Assembly: GCA_964458655.1 (NCBI GenBank)
Contig: CAYWJT010000020.1
Span: forward strand, 1 to 38,773
Source: CAYWJT01 sp964458655
GTDB taxonomy: Bacteria > Acidobacteriota > Aminicenantia > Aminicenantales > Saccharicenantaceae
Direction of reading: 5' to 3'
DNA length: 38,773 nt
Shown here one piece after another: positions 16,124 through 29,600 of this stretch (position 1 is its first letter; each line of letters begins with the position of its first letter). The notes beneath the pieces were generated by a model that was given only the letters and a program-made list of their open reading frames with translations, searched no databases and was not told the origin of the DNA. The position numbers and the translations under genes are program-made.

Positions 16124-16673
16124 AGTAGCCCGCCAGGGTGAACCTTACCTTGACCAGACCTTCGTATTCCCTCTGGCCGGAAAAGTCCAGCTTTTCTATG
16201 ACCAGCAACCTGGGGTGTTTCCGAATCTCGGCCAGCAGCCGCTTGAACCCGGCGTAGGGGCCGTTGAAAGCGAAGGTCACGGCGATGCGGCCCGGCCCGT
16301 CCTTGTCCGACCTGTTCAGTTTGTACTCGATGTCGGTCGCGGAAGCGCCCGCCTGCTCAAAGATCCGCTGGAGGTCGAGGCTTACCGCCTGGCTCCAGAA
16401 TTCCTGCCGGTACATATAGTTGGAGCGCATGAGTTCCAGGTCCTGCCTGGCCTCTTCCCAGAGTTGAAGGCGCTCTTTCTCCCTCTCCGTCTGCCGGCCG
16501 GCCTCGGCTCGGGCCGCGGCGACCTCTTCCCGCGCCGTCCTCAACCCGACACGGGCGTTCCTGGCCCAGACGAAGGCCGCCAGGGCCAGCACCAGGGCCA
16601 GGACGCAAGCCAGGCCCATGGTCCTGAGGACCCGCCTTTCGTCCGCCTTCAATCTATCGTTCGGACCGTTCAT
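16113..16673 (-). CDS. pilO: PilO-like inner-membrane assembly protein
   Basis: A 186-residue bitopic protein. One transmembrane helix (about 18-38) is followed by a coiled coil (about 40-90) and a ferredoxin-like fold domain (about 95-186, with DKDGPGRIAVTFAFNGPYAGF and LLAEIRKHPRLLVIEKLDF). That layout is shared by PilO and GspM, which pair with PilN/GspL in the inner-membrane platform. It sits in the classical pilM-N-O-P-Q order and overlaps pilN by 20 bp. The start ATG lies inside the pilN gene. No anomaly is seen. Confidence 0.87.
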   Translation of the reverse strand: MNGPNDRLKADERRVLRTMGLACVLALVLALAAFVWARNARVGLRTAREEVAAARAEAGRQTEREKERLQLWEEARQDLELMRSNYMYRQEFWSQAVSLDLQRIFEQAGASATDIEYKLNRSDKDGPGRIAVTFAFNGPYAGFKRLLAEIRKHPRLLVIEKLDFSGQREYEGLVKVRFTLAGYYGT

Positions 16674-17223
16674 AAGCGAACTCCATATCAGCCACGATGC
16701 CGCCGGATTCGTCGTTCGACTGGCTCGAGATCGAGATGTCGCGGAAGCTCCCGGCCCGGAGGTTGTCGATGAACTTGACCAGGCCCGCCAGGCTGCCCGC
16801 GGCGACTTTCATCCGGACGCGGACCGAACGGCCGTCCGGAGACCCCGGCGAAAAAGAGACGACGTGGCAGGAAGCCGGCAGGGCCTGTTCCAGTTGCGTC
16901 AGGAGTTCCGTCCAGGAGAAGCTCTTCATCATGATGACCGAATTCACGGCCTCGACCTTCTTCTCGAGCTCCTTCTCGAGCCGGCCGGCCGCGTTCCGGA
17001 GCCGTTCCAGCTCCCGCCTGTCCTGCTCCAGCAGCTTTCTTTCCGCGTCCAGGGCCGACTTTTCCTTTAACGCCGGCAAACCGTACTTGACGGCGGAGAA
17101 GACGGCCAGGCCGGCGAGCAAGACGAGAAGCAGGCTGAGCAGGCGGGCAGCGTAAAGATACGGCCGCCGATTCCTCGCCGGGCGAGTGGCGAAATTCAAC
17201 CCGAGCCCGTACCGGCCTTTCAC
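16654..17223 (-). CDS. pilN: PilN-like inner-membrane assembly protein
   Basis: A 189-residue protein. The short cytoplasmic N-terminus contains LNFATRP, the conserved PilN motif that docks into PilM. One transmembrane helix (about 24-46), a coiled coil (about 50-90) and a ferredoxin-like periplasmic domain (KSFSWTELLTQLEQALP onward) follow. It starts with GTG at 17223, forming a GTGA overlap with the pilM stop, and GGGGTG lies eight bases upstream. The motif and order make this one of the most secure calls in the operon. Confidence 0.92.
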   Translation of the reverse strand: MKGRYGLGLNFATRPARNRRPYLYAARLLSLLLVLLAGLAVFSAVKYGLPALKEKSALDAERKLLEQDRRELERLRNAAGRLEKELEKKVEAVNSVIMMKSFSWTELLTQLEQALPASCHVVSFSPGSPDGRSVRVRMKVAAGSLAGLVKFIDNLRAGSFRDISISSQSNDESGGIVADMEFAYERSER

Positions 17224-18119
17224 AGTGCTTCACCCCACAGAGGCGCGAACAGGTTCCTCTCTTCCCGGCTCAGCCCGGCCGCCATGTCGGGCTCTATTAG
17301 ACTGACCGGGACAGGCAGCGCCTCGCTCAATATCTGTCCGGTTTCTTCCCAGGATCCCGGGTCGCCGCATCGCAGCCAGACACGGCCGACCCGGACCTTC
17401 TCCTTGTCCTCGAGGTAAAACAGCGTGTTCTCTATTTCCTGCACGGCCTGGATCAAGTCCTGCCCGCCTCCGCCCGCTCCTGCGGAAATGAGCTTCTGCC
17501 TGTAGAGGCCGCAAACCGAATCGCGGAGCAGCAGAAGCCCGATGTGCCCGCTTTCCAGATTCACGACCAGCCCGGCCTCCCTCTCGGGCGGCACCACGCG
17601 GCTGAGGCTGAGCGTGGGCACGGCCGCGAAGCCGACCTCCAGGCCGGCGCTCTCCAGAAGCGCCTCGTATTCCCTGACCACTGCCTTGCCCGCCACGCCG
17701 GCCAGGACCTGTAAAGGCGGCTCTTCTACCCGATGATCGTAGGCCAGCACGGCGTCCGAAGGCATATGCGGCAGGAGCCGGCCGAGCTTCCAGCGCAGGA
17801 AGGCCTCCCGCTCCTCTTCCTGTTTCGGCAGGCTGTCGGCCTGGAAAACGAAGACCCTGAAACAGGGGTCGGGCATGAGCAGGGCGGCCTTCCGGCCGCG
17901 ACCCCGTTTCTTTTCCACCCAGGCCCGTATCTCGCCCACGAGCGGGCCCGGCCGGCTGACGTTGCCGCGGTCGAAGGCCGGCTCCACCACGCCGGGGTCC
18001 AGGGGCAGGAAGAAAGTCTCTTCGAGCTCGCGCGCTCCGCCGCGCGCCGTCCGGACCGCAATCCCGGCCAGCCACCGTGCCGAGGCCTGGAACACGAAGT
18101 CGGGCCGCGGCTGGCCCAT
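17220..18119 (-). CDS. pilM: PilM-like (GspL cytoplasmic type) assembly protein
   Basis: A roughly 299-residue actin-fold protein expected to sit under the inner membrane and bind PilN. VVNLESGHIGLLLLRDSV is the family's phosphate/adenosine-type turn, LIQAVQEIENTLFYLEDKE the following helix. Similarity to canonical PilM is weak at the N-terminus, and the protein is somewhat shorter than typical PilM (about 350). The frame is open far upstream through the ATPase gene, which is shadow. Possible starts are GTG at 18161 (GTGA overlap with the ATPase stop), ATG at 18134, and ATG at 18119. I prefer 18119 because AGGGAG stands six bases upstream. The call depends partly on position between pilB and pilN. 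Confidence 0.8.
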   Translation of the reverse strand: MGQPRPDFVFQASARWLAGIAVRTARGGARELEETFFLPLDPGVVEPAFDRGNVSRPGPLVGEIRAWVEKKRGRGRKAALLMPDPCFRVFVFQADSLPKQEEEREAFLRWKLGRLLPHMPSDAVLAYDHRVEEPPLQVLAGVAGKAVVREYEALLESAGLEVGFAAVPTLSLSRVVPPEREAGLVVNLESGHIGLLLLRDSVCGLYRQKLISAGAGGGGQDLIQAVQEIENTLFYLEDKEKVRVGRVWLRCGDPGSWEETGQILSEALPVPVSLIEPDMAAGLSREERNLFAPLWGEAL

Positions 18120-18157
18120 GAAATACTCCCTCATCCTCCCGAAGATCCGCACGGCCG

Positions 18158-19765
<1,608 letters not shown>

Positions 19766-19810
19766 GGTCCCTTCCTAGACGCTGCTACCATCCGCCGAGC
19801 ACGGCCGGCC

Positions 19811-21019
19811 TCATCTCGCGATCCTGATGATGTTGAATATCGGCAGGTAGACCGAAAGCAGCATGCCCGCGACCATGACTCCCATCAGGATCAGAACGAC
19901 AGGCTCGATCAGAGACACCAGCGTGCTTATTCTATCACGGACGCGTTCGTCAAAGAAATCCGCCAGGTCGGCCAGCATCCCGGTCAGGTTGGCCGAGTTC
20001 TCGCCTATCCTGATCATGTCCAGTGCGATCAACGGGAACACGCCCGTGGCCTGGAGGGAATCGGCCAGCCCCTGGCCGTTCTTGATGGAGTCGGGCAGGC
20101 CCTGGAGCCGGTCGAGCAGGCTGGCGTTGGGCACGGCGGATAGGGCTATGCCCGAGGCTTGGAGCAGCGGGATCCCGGCCTCGAGCAGCAGTCCCAGGGT
20201 GCGGCTGAAGAAGGAGACGGCCGACTCGGCCCAGATCTTGCGGCCGAAAGGCACGCGCAGCTTGAGCGCGTCGAGCCTGACCCTGAAATCAGCCCTTTTC
20301 CGCAGCCTGACGAAGACGGCGACGGCAATCGCGATGAGGCCGACCGGCAGGTACCAGTGCCTGTTGAGGAAGACCGCGATGGACATGACGAAGCGGCTCA
20401 GCCAGGGAAGCTCGGCTTCGAAGCTCAGGTAGAAGTCGGCGAAGCGGGGCAGCACGAAGTTCAGGAGCAAGGCCATCATGAACAGCCCGAATAGGAGGAT
20501 GAGCGTCGGGTAGGTCATGGCCGAACGTATCCTGGAGCGCGTCTCCGAGACGGTCTTCAGGTATTTGATGTAGCGGCCGATCGTTTCCGGCAGGTTGCCG
20601 CTGCGCTCGCCGGCGAGGAGCGAGGCCGTGTAGACCGCCTGGAAGTGCTTCTCGTGGGGCCGGAAGGCTTCCGAAAGGGATTTCCCGAGACGGATGTCCT
20701 CGGCCGCCTTGTTAAGGATGCCCTGAAGGTGGACGTTCCTGACGCGGGCCGCGATGGCCTCGAGGCTGCGCAGGATGGGATAGCCGGCCCGGAGCAGGGC
20801 CAGGAACTCCTGGTTGAACAGGATGATGTCCCTGTCCTTTATTTTGCGGCCGAGCTCGAGCCTCACAAGCCAGGGACGCTTCCAGTCTCTCCTGACGGAC
20901 AGCACCAGCCTGCCTTCGGCTTCGAGACGGCTGCAGCACTCTTCGGGCGAACGGGCGGAGAGGGAGCGGACCGAAACTCGGCCGCTGTCGTCCACGACGC
21001 GGCAGGCATAATCAGGCAT
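19811..21019 (-). CDS. pilC: Inner-membrane platform protein (PilC/GspF)
   Basis: A 402-residue polytopic protein that anchors the assembly ATPase and helps extract pilins from the membrane. Two tandem T2SSF domains are visible (about 70-190 and 270-390), with three membrane segments (near 170-190, 215-240 and 370-395). The family signatures FNQEFLALLRAGYPI and FFSRTLGLLLEAGIPL mark the two copies. The N-terminus (YACRVVDDSGRVSVRSL) is typical. It is the first gene of the minus-strand operon, with a promoter at 21052-21079 about 30 bp upstream. Its Shine-Dalgarno is weak. Confidence 0.95.
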   Translation of the reverse strand: MPDYACRVVDDSGRVSVRSLSARSPEECCSRLEAEGRLVLSVRRDWKRPWLVRLELGRKIKDRDIILFNQEFLALLRAGYPILRSLEAIAARVRNVHLQGILNKAAEDIRLGKSLSEAFRPHEKHFQAVYTASLLAGERSGNLPETIGRYIKYLKTVSETRSRIRSAMTYPTLILLFGLFMMALLLNFVLPRFADFYLSFEAELPWLSRFVMSIAVFLNRHWYLPVGLIAIAVAVFVRLRKRADFRVRLDALKLRVPFGRKIWAESAVSFFSRTLGLLLEAGIPLLQASGIALSAVPNASLLDRLQGLPDSIKNGQGLADSLQATGVFPLIALDMIRIGENSANLTGMLADLADFFDERVRDRISTLVSLIEPVVLILMGVMVAGMLLSVYLPIFNIIRIAR

Positions 21020-21051
21020 CTTCAGGCACCGGGCAAACCGAACCTCATTAA

Positions 21052-21079
21052 TCTATAGCGGCCTGAGGCCGGTTGTCAA
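21052..21079 (-). promoter_or_regulatory. Promoter of the pilus/secretion operon with a palindrome in its spacer
   Basis: On the minus strand, a perfect TTGACA (21079-21074) and TATAGA (21057-21052) are separated by 16 bp. The spacer contains the near-perfect palindrome CGGCCTGAGGCCG (21059-21071), which could be a repressor site. Transcription would start near 21045 and reach the PilC-like ATG after about 26 bases. Confidence 0.6.
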
Positions 21080-21111
21080 ACCCCCGAGGTTTTCCCCCGG
21101 ACAAAATAAGT

Positions 21112-21142
21112 TTGACACAACGTCCAAAAAATTGGATATAAT
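21112..21142 (+). promoter_or_regulatory. Consensus promoter for the small secreted protein, possibly leaderless
   Basis: Perfect TTGACA (21112-21117) and perfect TATAAT (21137-21142) stand 19 bp apart, two bases more than ideal. The -10 box ends 10 bases before the ATG at 21153, so the message would have almost no leader. It faces away from the operon promoter at 21052-21079. Confidence 0.6.
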
Positions 21143-21152
21143 AGGACAAGAA

Positions 21153-21428
21153 ATGAAACGAACGGCGCTCCTGGTCGCTTTCCTGCTCCTGACAGGTCCG
21201 TTCCACCGCGCGGCAACTGTGTCCGGCGCGCGCGCGGACGTTCCCTCCGGCGGGCAGGAGAACCCTCCGCGGGATATCCAGCAGCCGAAATATGATTATA
21301 TGAGCACGTTCCTGTCGAGGAGCACGCAGCCGCTGGGGCTCAAAGACGCCCCTGAGGTCAGGGCCCTGCTGGAGCAGACTTCGGCCAAGTGGGCTGTCAG
21401 GGCGACGGCCAGGCATATCCTTGATTAG
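21153..21428 (+). CDS. Small secreted protein of unknown function
   Basis: A 91-residue protein that I do not recognise. Residues 1-22 form a signal peptide (MKRTALLVAFLLLTGPFHRA). The mature part is a proline/glutamine-rich stretch (about 35-50) followed by a helical end with LKDAPEVRALLEQTSAKWAVRATARHIL. It has no cysteines, no pilin leader and no lipobox. The frame could begin at TTG 21132, but the ATG at 21153 starts the signal peptide cleanly and AGGA lies six bases upstream. A consensus promoter precedes it, which supports a real, well-expressed gene. It lies between the divergent secretion operon and a sensor kinase, so it could be an export substrate or sensor ligand (speculative). 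Confidence 0.65.
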   Translation: MKRTALLVAFLLLTGPFHRAATVSGARADVPSGGQENPPRDIQQPKYDYMSTFLSRSTQPLGLKDAPEVRALLEQTSAKWAVRATARHILD

Positions 21429-21493
21429 GTCCGGCCTAACGGAAGCGTCGTTCATTTTTTTGGATTCTCCTTGAAGAACAGGTCAGGCGGCGC

Positions 21494-24331
<2,838 letters not shown>

Positions 24332-24334
24332 GCC

Positions 24335-25720
<1,386 letters not shown>

Positions 25721-25740
25721 CCGGGCCGGGCGGCGCGGGC

Positions 25741-28362
25741 TCAGAAGAACCGGCCGGGGACCAGCCTGCCGGGGTTCACCTTGGGCCGGCGGGGCCTGAC
25801 CGGCCTGAACCAGCTGAACTCCTGCGTCGTCCGGTCCACTAGGACCCTGTTCCTGATGACGGCGCCCTCTTCCTGCCATTCCACTTCGAGCGGGAATTCG
25901 AAGACGCCCCGCGTCTGGACCAGGCGCAACTTGATCAGGTAACCGTTCTCCTGTTTTTCTTCCGACCAAAGGCACTGGACGCTGGGCAGCTCGTAGGAAA
26001 AGAACCAGCCCTGGAAGAACGCCTGCAGGTCGCGGCCGGCGGCCTCTTCCATGGACCGGATGAAGTCCTGCGTCCTGGCCGCCCGGCCCCGGTATGCCTC
26101 TAGAAAGGACCGCAGGCCCCGGCGCATGGTTTCCCGGCCGAGAATGTCCTCGAGCAGGAACAGCGCCAGGGCGGCCTTGTTGTAGACAATGGCCTGATAG
26201 GCGTCGTAATCGTAGGAGCTCAGCCGGGCGCCCATGGAGACCGGCCCCATGTGCGTCTTGCGCTCGACCCATTTCGCGAACTTGCCGGTCGCGGCCAGGA
26301 AGGCACCGCGGCCGTATTTCTCCCTGATGTAGGACATGGCCGCGAACTGGGCCAGGCCCTCGCTCAGCCACTGGTCCCGGTAGGTGGCGAAGGACACGCC
26401 CTGTCCCCACCACTGGTGGGCTATCTCGTGGGCCAGGAAAAAGTCCTCGTGCCGGCTGAGACTGACCGGGCTGGACATCAGGGCGCTGAAACCGCCCTCC
26501 TCGTCCCAGGGGACTTCATTCAGGACAATGTATGACGGAGGGCTGAAGCCGCCCGCCCGGGGCCAGGCCCTCAGGACGACGTCCAGCTTCTCGAAGGGAT
26601 AGGGGCCGAAGAGGCCTTCGTAGAAATCAAGGATGGACATGGCCTGGTCGAACAGGACGGCCCTCCGGTCCATGAGGTCCCCGGAGGAATAATAGCTAAC
26701 CGGAAAGCGGCCGAAGCCGCTCTTCGTCCTGTCGATCCGGCCCACCAGGAAGGAGATGTATTTGACCGGCTTCATGGTCGTGAACGCATGGACGGCCCTG
26801 TCCGAACGGCCGCTCCCTCTCTCGGGACCGGCCTCCTCCCCGGACAAGGGCCCGGACGGCGAACCGACGGCCACGCAGGCGTATTCGGCCGGCGCCGTCA
26901 GACGCAGCCGGCAGTTGAAATAGTCGTCCTCGGGCGGCGCCGGGTACCAGTCCCCGGCCGAGGAGAAAAAGAAGGTCTCGAAGCGGGGCTTGAAGACGAG
27001 CTTGCTCTGGGTGCCGGCCTGACCGAGGTTGTCGCTGGAAGGCACCGGCGGGATTATTTTGCCGCTGTATACGATCTCGAAAAAGGCCGCCTGGCCGGCC
27101 TTCCTGGGCGTCATGAAATAGACATAAAGGAGGCCGCGGTTCCTGTCGACCGTGTAAAAAAGGCCGTTTCTCCTTTCGTCACGCACCTCCTGGATGGCGA
27201 ATGTCGGGTTGAACCTGAACTTGAGGCTGTTCAGGTTCTCTGTCCTGACCCGGAAATGGACCCTGGCCCTGACCGAGAGCGTGGACTGAAGCGGGAAGTA
27301 GTCCGCGGCCAGGTCGTAGAGCTCGACATCGAACTTTTCGCCGAAGCTGACGAACATCTTCTTGAGTCTCTCGGGCCCGCCTGGTTCGACGGGGTTGTAA
27401 AGTGCGACTACCCTCTTCTTCCGCCGGTCATACAGGTTCACCTGCTCGTCCGCGAAGGAGCTGAAGATGTAGGCCAGCTCGCCGTGCCTGCTCGTGCCCA
27501 GCTCGAAGACCGCTTCCTCGCCCTGAGGCAGGAAGGACAGGTACTCGCGGCTCGCGGGATTCTCCACCGTGAAGGAACGGGGGTAATTCCTGGAAAAGAC
27601 CTGGACGGCCCTGGCTTCGTCGGCGGCCGTTACGGGGGCCGGCGCGGCCTCTCTTTCGATCTTTATGTTGGAGGCGAAGAACCCGGAAGAGCAGCGCAGA
27701 TAGACCCAGTCCAGGTCGTCCTCCAGCGTCCGGTTCTTGAAGATCAGCTCGAGCTGGTGCTTCTCGTTGTCGTCGGACGGAGAGAAGCGCACCCGTCCTT
27801 TGCCGATTATGACCAGGGCCGTTTCGGAGTCGGGCAGGTTGTCGTAAAAGACCGCGGCCCGGTCGAAGCTGATCCCGATGTCCCTGTGGCCGACCTCGAC
27901 GCTCCGGACCGTCTCCGCCCGCCCCGAAGGGATGCGCAGCTTGTAAAGGGGCCCGAAACTGCCCGCGGTCTCCTTGCTGAGGACGAGCCAGCCCTCGTCG
28001 CGGAGCGTCACCTTCAGTATCCAGTTCTCTATCAGGACGGAATCGGGGTTGGAGAAATAGGCGTGGAGGAAGAGGTCCGTGCCTTCCTCGCCCTCCCGGC
28101 CGGCCCCGGCGACCTCGAAAGTCACGGTATCGAGGCCCAGCCTCTCAGAGTAGAACTTCAGGTTGTCCTCTTCCCGTGACCGGAGGTCGGCCGAAAAGTT
28201 CCTCAGATAGGCCGAAGCGTCGCGCTTTTGGAAGGCCTCCTCCAGTCCTTGGAGCAGGGCGTCGAAAGGCCGGTCCGCGGCCCGGGCGGGAAAGGCCGGA
28301 CCGAGGAGCAGGCCCGCCGCCAGCGCGGCCGTCATCACGATTCCCGCTGCGGAACGCGACAT
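25741..28362 (-). CDS. Secreted M1-family metallopeptidase-like protein
   Basis: An 873-residue exported protein. Residues 1-26 form a signal peptide (AALAAGLLLGPAFPARA). A large beta-rich N-terminal part (about 30-540) precedes a gluzincin catalytic domain. The zinc site is intact: H645-E646-x2-H649 in HEIAHQWWG, then E668 after 18 residues, with a downstream tyrosine in YNKAALALFLLEDILG. The substrate-recognition motif GxMEN is not recognisable; the corresponding stretch reads GGFSPPSYIVLNE. Aminopeptidase action is therefore uncertain, and it may act on other ends or substrates. The start is the ATG at 28362 rather than the TTG three bases earlier. It lies 54 bp after speH but is probably functionally unrelated. 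Confidence 0.9.
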   Translation of the reverse strand: MSRSAAGIVMTAALAAGLLLGPAFPARAADRPFDALLQGLEEAFQKRDASAYLRNFSADLRSREEDNLKFYSERLGLDTVTFEVAGAGREGEEGTDLFLHAYFSNPDSVLIENWILKVTLRDEGWLVLSKETAGSFGPLYKLRIPSGRAETVRSVEVGHRDIGISFDRAAVFYDNLPDSETALVIIGKGRVRFSPSDDNEKHQLELIFKNRTLEDDLDWVYLRCSSGFFASNIKIEREAAPAPVTAADEARAVQVFSRNYPRSFTVENPASREYLSFLPQGEEAVFELGTSRHGELAYIFSSFADEQVNLYDRRKKRVVALYNPVEPGGPERLKKMFVSFGEKFDVELYDLAADYFPLQSTLSVRARVHFRVRTENLNSLKFRFNPTFAIQEVRDERRNGLFYTVDRNRGLLYVYFMTPRKAGQAAFFEIVYSGKIIPPVPSSDNLGQAGTQSKLVFKPRFETFFFSSAGDWYPAPPEDDYFNCRLRLTAPAEYACVAVGSPSGPLSGEEAGPERGSGRSDRAVHAFTTMKPVKYISFLVGRIDRTKSGFGRFPVSYYSSGDLMDRRAVLFDQAMSILDFYEGLFGPYPFEKLDVVLRAWPRAGGFSPPSYIVLNEVPWDEEGGFSALMSSPVSLSRHEDFFLAHEIAHQWWGQGVSFATYRDQWLSEGLAQFAAMSYIREKYGRGAFLAATGKFAKWVERKTHMGPVSMGARLSSYDYDAYQAIVYNKAALALFLLEDILGRETMRRGLRSFLEAYRGRAARTQDFIRSMEEAAGRDLQAFFQGWFFSYELPSVQCLWSEEKQENGYLIKLRLVQTRGVFEFPLEVEWQEEGAVIRNRVLVDRTTQEFSWFRPVRPRRPKVNPGRLVPGRFF

Positions 28363-28416
28363 CAAGTGTGTCCACGAACCATTATAGCAGAAGCGGGAAA
28401 GAAGTCTCGGCGGCGG

Positions 28417-28863
28417 CTATTCGGCCTTTTCCTTCCTGGCTAGGCCCTTCTTGACCTTCTCCTCCCAGGTGATCAGGCTGTGGAAGAAGATGGCGTCGCC
28501 CTCGTCCAGGCCGCGGGTGATCTCGGTGATGTGGGAAGTCTCCGCCCCGAAGGCCTCGATGGCGTAGATGACGGCCTTTTCGGGCTCGGTCTTGGAGCCG
28601 CAGGTATAGATATCGAGCGCGGCGTAGCGGAGCTCCGGCCAGGTGTGGGTCGAGATGTGCGACTCCGAGATGACCACGACGCCGCTGACGCCGCTCGGCG
28701 GGAACTTGCTGCAGGAAACCGACCAGACCTTGGAGCCGGCGACTTCGGCGGCCTTGACCAGGATCTGCTGGACCTTCTCTACGTCGCCGATGGTCTTGGG
28801 GTTGCAGCCGGAGGCCTCGACTATGTAATGCCTGCCCAGCGGGGAGTGCTTGACTTTGGGCAT
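28417..28863 (-). CDS. speH: S-adenosylmethionine decarboxylase proenzyme
   Basis: A 148-residue proenzyme that cleaves itself to create a pyruvoyl group and then decarboxylates S-adenosylmethionine to the aminopropyl donor for spermidine synthesis. The self-cleavage site is E67-S68 in SESHISTHTWPE. Catalytic H73 and C88 (DIYTCG) are present. Length is slightly above the usual 120-130 because of the charged C-terminus (EEKVKKGLARKEKAE). A strong AAGGAGG ribosome site lies five to six bases before the ATG, and a consensus promoter lies at 28893-28920. Spermidine synthase (speE) is not in the window. Confidence 0.96.
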   Translation of the reverse strand: MPKVKHSPLGRHYIVEASGCNPKTIGDVEKVQQILVKAAEVAGSKVWSVSCSKFPPSGVSGVVVISESHISTHTWPELRYAALDIYTCGSKTEPEKAVIYAIEAFGAETSHITEITRGLDEGDAIFFHSLITWEEKVKKGLARKEKAE

Positions 28864-28892
28864 GGACTCCTCCTTGTCGGAGATAAAAGTTG

Positions 28893-28920
28893 ATTATGGC
28901 ACAAACCCGGCCCCTGTCAA
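28893..28920 (-). promoter_or_regulatory. Sigma-70 promoter of speH
   Basis: On the minus strand, a perfect TTGACA (28920-28915) and CATAAT (28898-28893, five of six) are 16 bp apart. The expected leader is about 20 bases and carries the strong ribosome site of speH. Confidence 0.65.
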
Positions 28921-28953
28921 GCGAGCGGGTGGCGGGGGCTGAAACTGGGGTCT

Positions 28954-29397
28954 CTAAACCGCGATCCGATGGTCTTCCTTGACGACGTTGAGGACCATAT
29001 GGGTCACTGTCCGGTCGACGTTCGGCATGGCCAGCAGACCCTTGATGAACCTGTTCAGGTCCTCGCGGCCGGTGAACCGCCCGATGATGAAACTGTCCCA
29101 GTCGCCGGTGACGTCGTAGACGGCCGAGACGTGCGGGTCGCCCGCGATCCTGGTCTGGGTCTCGATCAGCTTGCCTTTCGAGATGCGGACCGCGATCACG
29201 GCCGTCAGGCCGAAACCGAAGTATTCCGGGTCGACGACCGGGATGTAGCCCCGGAGGGCTCCCGACCCCTCCAGCTTTTTGACGGCGTTGATGACGGCCG
29301 TGGGAGATGCGCCGACTTCCTTGGCCACTTCCCTGAAACTTTTCCTGGCGTTGGCGTTCAGGGCCCGGACTACCTTTCGGTCGATCTCGTCGATCAT
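28954..29397 (-). CDS. Lrp/AsnC family transcriptional regulator
   Basis: A 147-residue DNA-binding protein. An N-terminal winged helix-turn-helix (about 2-52, IDRKVVRALNANARKSF and ASPTAVINAVKKLEGSG) is followed by the RAM/AsnC ligand-binding domain (about 65-140, with DVTGDWDSFIIGRF). Such proteins form octamers that wrap DNA in response to amino acids. The ATG at 29397 has GAGAGG five bases upstream. It is divergent from glnA across an AT-rich region with repeated TTGACAT elements, so it may control glnA and itself. That control is inferred from layout. Its own -10 may be the TATAAT on the minus strand at 29460-29455. Confidence 0.93.
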   Translation of the reverse strand: MIDEIDRKVVRALNANARKSFREVAKEVGASPTAVINAVKKLEGSGALRGYIPVVDPEYFGFGLTAVIAVRISKGKLIETQTRIAGDPHVSAVYDVTGDWDSFIIGRFTGREDLNRFIKGLLAMPNVDRTVTHMVLNVVKEDHRIAV

Positions 29398-29600
29398 GGC
29401 ACCCTCTCAATCAATAAAAAGTCATTTTGGCCACATTAGTATCATTTGACATTTATTATAACATTTTACTTGACATTTGATATTAATTTTATTAATAAAC
29501 TTACCATGATAACAAGCCGAACGTCGGAGCCCTTCGCCGCCCGTCCGGCCTCAGGCTTGATTTTGACATCAAACATGGACCTTTAGCAAGGAGGAATCGC
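29398..29600. promoter_or_regulatory. AT-rich divergent control region between the lrp-like gene and glnA
   Basis: About 29405-29515 is strikingly AT-rich against very GC-rich surroundings. It holds TTGACAT at 29446-29452, 29470-29476 and, further down, 29563-29569. The first two lie 24 bp apart. An inverted repeat TATTAAT-TTT-ATTAATA spans 29481-29497, overlapping a 12-bp palindrome TTTATTAATAAA. On the minus strand TATAAT at 29460-29455 could be the regulator's -10. For glnA the second TTGACA with a weak TAATAA 17 bp on is one option. A perfect AAGGAGG at 29588-29594 serves the TTG start of glnA. Lrp-type binding and possibly activator-dependent transcription are inferred. Confidence 0.6.

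Noticed and set aside
21153..21428. The small secreted protein as a pilin or pseudopilin
   Set aside because: There is no glycine-cleavage leader followed by F-T-L-I-E and no long N-terminal pilin helix; it has an ordinary signal peptide.
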